DNA from: Pipra filicauda
Taxonomy: Eukaryota > Chordata > Aves > Passeriformes > Pipridae
NCBI RefSeq assembly: GCF_003945595.2
Contig: NW_024104620.1
Span: 5,525,465 to 5,589,464 of the forward strand
DNA: 64,000 nt
Direction of reading: 5' to 3'
Shown here: piece after piece, positions 60,640 to 64,000 of the stretch
Layout: every line of letters begins with the position of its first letter
Numbering within the stretch: position 1 is the stretch's first letter
Position numbers and translations under genes: made by a program
The notes under the pieces: model-generated
The model's input: only the letters and a program-made list of their open reading frames with translations
Told to the model about the DNA's origin: nothing
Databases searched by the model: none

Positions 60640-61170
60640 TCATACCCTGACAGTTTTTTGATAGTTCATTCTCCTAACCCAGCCTGTTTGCCTGGCCAAC
60701 ACTCAAAATGATTCCTCTGTCACAGGGAAGTGATTAACCCCTTCGGCCCTGCTGGTTCAAAAGTGAGTGGTGGGATCAGCCGGGCGTTATTTCCTTCAAA
60801 ATTAAATAAACCCCCCCCGTGTCTTGCCCGCGCCGATGCACGGCACTCGGGGTCATAAATAACAACATAAGATGCAACTCCTTAATTGATCAGATCCAGG
60901 CACACCAATAAAGCCTAATGAAGTGTGTTTGGCCCGGGGATTGAGTCCAGAAAAGTATTCACCTTTTATCTGAAGGCATCCGCAAAAGCAGACCCAGCCC
61001 TGCCTTTAATAATCCCTTCCAAGGGCTCATCAGTCCCAGCCTTTAAAGATTGGCCCCCTCTTTCCCTAATACAAATTTGCCTGGCTTCACCTTCCAGCCA
61101 TTTGTTCTTGTTAGGCTTTTCCTGCAGGATTAAAGAGCCCATATTTTTCAGCTGTGAAAGTGTGCTGAGC
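60640..61170. promoter_or_regulatory. Candidate enhancer in intron 1
   Basis: This non-repetitive block is dense in potential sites: CTTAATTGATCAG, CACCAATAAAGCCTAATG, CATAAATAACAACATAAG, GTGATTAACC and TTTAAAGATTGG. It has no coding frame. Intronic position near a developmental receptor gene and motif density suggest a conserved element, but no alignment was available. Confidence 0.35.
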
Positions 61171-64000
61171 GCACCCGGGCACCTCTCAGCCCTCGTGGGC
61201 ATGAGCAGATTGGGCTCTGCAGGTTCCCTTCTGGGATATTTTTTTACCTCCAGCCCCGGTATCATAGTTGTGCCTGTGGTGTTTTCTGCTCTGTCTCCAG
61301 TTTCTCATATTTAAAATGCTTATTTAACCACATCAGTGAGTGGCAACAAGCGCTGGCTGCAGCTGGATCGACCAGCTCTGTCCCAGCTCCATCCCAGCAT
61401 CAACAATGAACAATGCCACAAGTCCCTGGATCCTTCCTTGGATGAAGTACCTTCTGTTTTATGTACCTCCCATGCAATTTTTAAGGACTTTTGTGATATT
61501 TAATTACCAGTGGTATGAGATATTCAGCCTGTCCCCTCAAACGCGGTTAGTATTGGTATTTTTGTCTGTGAAAATGTTCCATTTTAGAAAGCTATTTTTA
61601 AGAGAGCAAAGGCAAAAGCCTTTAAAAGAAATTATCTTGCTTTAAAAATGTCACTGGGGTACAAACAGCTCAGCACAATTTAGGGTGGCCAACTGGTGTG
61701 AGAGCAAAGACATCCTCAGAGAAATTAGGGAAAAAGCATCCGACAGCCTGAAAAACTGCCATGCAAAGCCCCTCCAGATAATCCAGATAAGAGAGCACAT
61801 TTGTAAAACCCATGTTTCCCTAGTGAGGATTCCAGAGAGGATAACACTGAAATCTTTGCCAGGACTGCTGGGACACTGGGGTTCATGGGAAGGGCAGGGT
61901 GTCATTTTTGGGGTACTGCAGGGTTTGTCCTGCTCTGGGACTCCAGGATCTGAGACAGGCACAGGTCTCCAGCACCTGAGTCACTGTGGATGGTATGGGA
62001 AGGGACGGTTTTACGTAAGAAATCTGCAAAATGCCAAACAGGCAGGAGATAACAGAGTGGACACGCGACTTACGGGTGGGGAGTGAGATGCTCTAGGATA
62101 AGGACCTGGGATGGTGTTAGAAGCTTACCTGGCATGAGCTTCAATGCCTAAAAAATGCAGCAGAGGTCAGAAACCTCAGTGACCAAAGCTGAAAAAGCGT
62201 TTGTGCCAATTTTATTATACCCAACAGATGTGAGAAAAGAGAAGAGGGAGTCAGGTTTTGGCCATCCGGGACCTGGCTCGTGTCACACCACACACACAGC
62301 TGGTGTGAGGATTCTTGGACAAACCCTTCTGGACATGACTCCCATTTCTTCGAGTCTGTACCACATAGGTTTTGCTGACTGCAAGTAGAGGACATGTATT
62401 TTGTGTTAGAAAACTTCTGTATGGTTTTGAAAGGCTGTCATGATATTGCATGGCTGGTGGCACGAGGTGTTTATTCTGTTCCTGTGCCTGGGTTTGGATG
62501 CAGGTTCAAGCTTCTGGGCTTGGGGATAGTGGTCAGGGATGCCAGGAGCCACCCTTTGGTGGCGTGGGGGTTCAGTGGATCAGTTCTTGCAGGTCTTCAG
62601 CCAGATGAGATGCCAAGGGGTGGCTGTGCAAGGCACGGGCTCCTCTCTGCTGATGGATAGGGCCAGATCGTCTCACCGTCCCTCAGGCTGGGGACACTGT
62701 GATGGAAAGGACTCGTGTGACTCCCAGATGGCCAAATCCAGACCTGGGGACACCAGTTGTGCCAAGGCCTCGAGGGTCCAGGGTCACAGGGATTCCAGTG
62801 CCTGTGTCCCTTTCCCAGCCTCACCGTTGTTCTGCTCTTTCCTCTGCTCACATCAGACTGATGGAATTTCTTGCCTCCCTGACCTTTCTCACCCCCTATC
62901 CCCAGAGCCTTCTCACCTCCTCCTCTGGCTTCTGCCCTGAATTACAAGTCCAGCCACCCCTTGAGTTCAAAATAGTTCCTTCCCCGCTGGCACAAGCTCC
63001 TGGACCAGCGACATGGAAGAATGTGCTCACCCCTCACTCTGAGCCCCGTGTCTGGCTCCACGCACCCCGTCCTCAAGCCCTGGGACAGCCCAGGGGGGGT
63101 TAACATTTCCAGTCAGCTATTTATGTCCATCTCTGACCACACACTGCTTGCACTGAAACCTGTGAGTGCCACAGTGCAGGGATACACACCAGTACCGGGG
63201 ACATACACACCAGTACCGGGGATACACACCAGTAATGGGGGTGCACACCAGTACTGGGGATATGCACCAGCACTGTAACACCCTGCCCAGCAGTGGGGAG
63301 TGTGTGGGCTTTCATTTGGGTCTCCTAAGCCAGTGTGCCCAGCTCTCCCTGTCTATCCCACTGCAGACAAGCATCAGGAGTCTCAAAGTGAGCAGGAAAC
63401 ACGACCATTTTACGTCTCTATTTTCTCACCCGTAGTTTTGAGAGGGAACATCTTTTTGCCGTTTGGCTTTTGATGTGCTTTTTTTTTTTTTTTCTTCTGG
63501 GAAATAAAAAAACCCTGCCCTATAATTTCAAGGTTTCTAGCTTTAGAAATACTTTATTCAGGGTGTTTTGTTTTGTTTCATTTTTTTACATTATTTCACA
63601 ACACCTCAGCCCTACCGCAGGTTATGCTCTTGCGCTGCACATTATCTCACATGATATCATGCAGGGGCTGGAAGGATCAGGTTGATAATTTTATTTTTAA
63701 AGCCTGAACTGCAGCTTTTTATTAGCACTGATTGAACAAACAAGCTTTCTTCCTACATCAAAGTATCTCCTGCTCTGGGTATAGTGAAAAGGGGTGACCC
63801 TCTGGGCAGTCCTTATGGGCATTACCGCTCCTGATGCATTACAAAACGATATAGAATTAAATACAGAAAGTTCACAGCAACAATCTGGAGGTCTGAGAAG
63901 AAATCCTGAAATGGGAATTAGGGCATGGCCAAAAAGCAGCACTGCTTTCGTTTGAAAATGTTTCTTTTTAGCTTGTTTTGGGTTTTCTTGGGGGGGGTGG
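61171..64000 (+). other. EPHA8-like intron 1, remainder
   Basis: No exon recognised before the window ends. It contains the short tandem repeat at 63178-63274 and a T-tract at about 63479-63494. The last bases are a G-rich run. Confidence 0.45.
63178..63274 (+). repeat. About five copies of a 19-21 bp unit
   Basis: GGGATACACACCAGTACCG and variants (GGGACATACACACCAGTACC, GGGGATACACACCAGTAATG, GGGGGTGCACACCAGTACT, GGGGATATGCACCAGCACT) follow in tandem. The units are imperfect, so it is an older array. Confidence 0.85.

Noticed and set aside
56436..64000. Search for EPHA8 exon 2 (ligand-binding domain start).
   Set aside because: No segment with the conserved DWGW-like start and proper splice sites was found; it is presumably beyond the window.

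Overview
The window looks like nuclear DNA from a bird, probably a passerine. Exons are short and bounded by consensus splice sites. CR1-type LINE fragments carrying ATTCTATG-like 3' ends are scattered on both strands, and one LTR belongs to a type I associate with passerine endogenous retroviruses. There are no bacterial or viral operons, RNA genes or CRISPR arrays. All gene identities rest on remembered human protein sequences, not on a database search.

Left end (about 0.5-10.5 kb, + strand): collinear remains of ZBTB40, a BTB/C2H2 zinc-finger gene. The BTB exons would lie to the left of the window. The exons coding the helical middle part (482-674, 2757-2925, perhaps 2120-2155) and the last exon (10166-10354) read open. 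The zinc-finger exons are broken: two reading-frame shifts and a lost splice donor in 6822-7232, two in-frame TAG codons and lost zinc ligands in 7722-7928, a deletion of about 7 bases in 8792-8999, and only eroded traces of the remaining finger exons at 8404-8495, 9261-9400 and 9845-9898. The introns and the expected chromosomal position are kept, so this reads as a decayed copy at the native locus (a unitary pseudogene), not a retrocopy.

Middle (about 10.6-55.9 kb): gene-poor intergenic DNA in which I find no convincing exon. It holds about sixteen CR1 fragments, one solo LTR (50054-51396) carrying a 39-bp minisatellite, a 16-unit ATTCT pentanucleotide array at the end of a CR1 copy (41796-41875), two CpG-rich patches (about 22.85-23.53 kb and 42.64-43.05 kb), and several AT-rich, non-repetitive stretches dense in homeodomain-like motifs that are candidate enhancers.

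Right end (about 55.9-64 kb, + strand): a CpG-rich promoter region followed by one coding exon (56351-56435) that encodes a signal peptide and ends at a GT donor in phase 1. By sequence and by the ZBTB40-EPHA8 gene order known from human 1p36, this is probably exon 1 of EPHA8, an ephrin receptor tyrosine kinase. The rest of the window is its first intron, which holds another candidate regulatory block (60640-61170). No EPHA8 exon 2 was found before the window ends.
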